From assembly GCF_000304355.2 (NCBI RefSeq), contig NC_018227.2, positions 1,488,001-1,552,000 on the forward strand: a stretch of 64,000 nucleotides of DNA, given 5' to 3'. Positions 63,906-64,000 of this stretch are shown here, in pieces; the first letter of the stretch is position 1, and each line of letters opens with the position of its first letter. The notes under the pieces were generated by a model. The model had not been told where the DNA came from. It worked only from the letters and a program-made list of their open reading frames with translations, and made no database searches. Made by a program: the position numbers and the translations under genes. Source of the stretch: Methanoculleus bourgensis MS2. GTDB taxonomy: Archaea; Halobacteriota; Methanomicrobia; Methanomicrobiales; Methanoculleaceae.

Positions 63906-64000
63906 ATGATATGCCTATTTACAGGTCAGATAGCCGATATTTATGCGAGCAGCCCCTTGCTCTGCCAGATCTGCGCCGCAGACGGAGCGTTGCCTCATGC
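63906..64000 (+). CDS. Possible start of an unrecognised gene (3' truncated)
   Basis: ATG at 63906 opens a frame through the window end (MICLFTGQIADIYASSPLLC ...). A TATA-like GTATATTTAG lies 26-35 bases upstream, consistent with a leaderless start. About 31 codons are visible, which is too little to identify. A second ATG at 63911 in another frame is also open to the end. Confidence 0.35.
   Translation, partial: MICLFTGQIADIYASSPLLCQICAADGALPH

Overview
The window is a GC-rich stretch of a methanogenic archaeon, most likely the order Methanomicrobiales and probably Methanoculleus or a close relative. The evidence is a complete methyl-coenzyme M reductase operon (mcrBDGA), archaeal-type genes throughout (aEF-2, PriS, GINS, aIF2-alpha, L44e, S27e, Nop10, sn-glycerol-1-phosphate dehydrogenase, archaeal PEP carboxylase, archaeal ribC), the F420 gene cofH, tRNA genes and TATA boxes of archaeal style. 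The genus is inferred from gene content and composition; no database was searched.

Layout. 1-6.4 kb: 3' end of aEF-2, an MBL hydrolase, ppcA, a DUF1917 protein, Thi4 and HtpX. 6.5-9.0 kb: tRNA-Gly and tRNA-Val, then an accessory stretch with an alpha/beta hydrolase of lower GC, a frameshifted gene remnant with a hairpin-plus-T terminator, and a dispersed repeat. 9.0-14.8 kb: a nine-gene minus-strand cluster linking translation and replication (UPF0058, Elp3, PriS, GINS, L44e, S27e, aIF2-alpha, Nop10, PAC2). 14.8-35.7 kb: mainly core metabolism and membrane proteins (ADP-ribosylglycohydrolase, egsA, DUF63, SpoIIM-like, proS, cofH, an Isf-like flavoprotein, thiC, an ABC-2 exporter, purE, ribC, ribH, two aminotransferases, a lipoprotein, a TPR protein, RadC). 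36.9-40.5 kb: a Yip1 / secreted adhesin-like / MacB-type transporter operon. 40.5-41.9 kb: a GerW/DUF2953 cluster. 43.8-52.7 kb: a tightly overlapped tryptophan operon, trpB2-E-G-D-C-F-B-A followed by an NAD-kinase-like gene. 53.3-54.4 kb: a gene-free patch of inverted-repeat elements. 54.4-58.4 kb: TPR, cyclophilin-like, HNH, Clp-fold protease and DNA polymerase IV genes. 58.8-63.2 kb: mcrBDGA read leftward from an AT-rich promoter region.

The most striking points are as follows. (1) Both subunits of anthranilate synthase (trpE near its start, trpG in the middle) carry frame breaks, although all other trp genes are intact and every junction of the operon overlaps by 1-4 nt. (2) A long, hairpin-forming dispersed repeat with a shared end signature fills several of the larger gaps, often between convergent genes. 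(3) A second repeat family is built from GCGAAG-rich inverted motifs. (4) Two MITE-like units with terminal inverted repeats lie side by side at 53.4-54.2 kb. (5) A GerW/DUF2953 pair known from spore-forming bacteria occurs in this methanogen. (6) A 55-residue Nop10 gene and a 52-residue DUF1328 gene are easily missed. I saw no CRISPR array, rRNA or complete insertion sequence.
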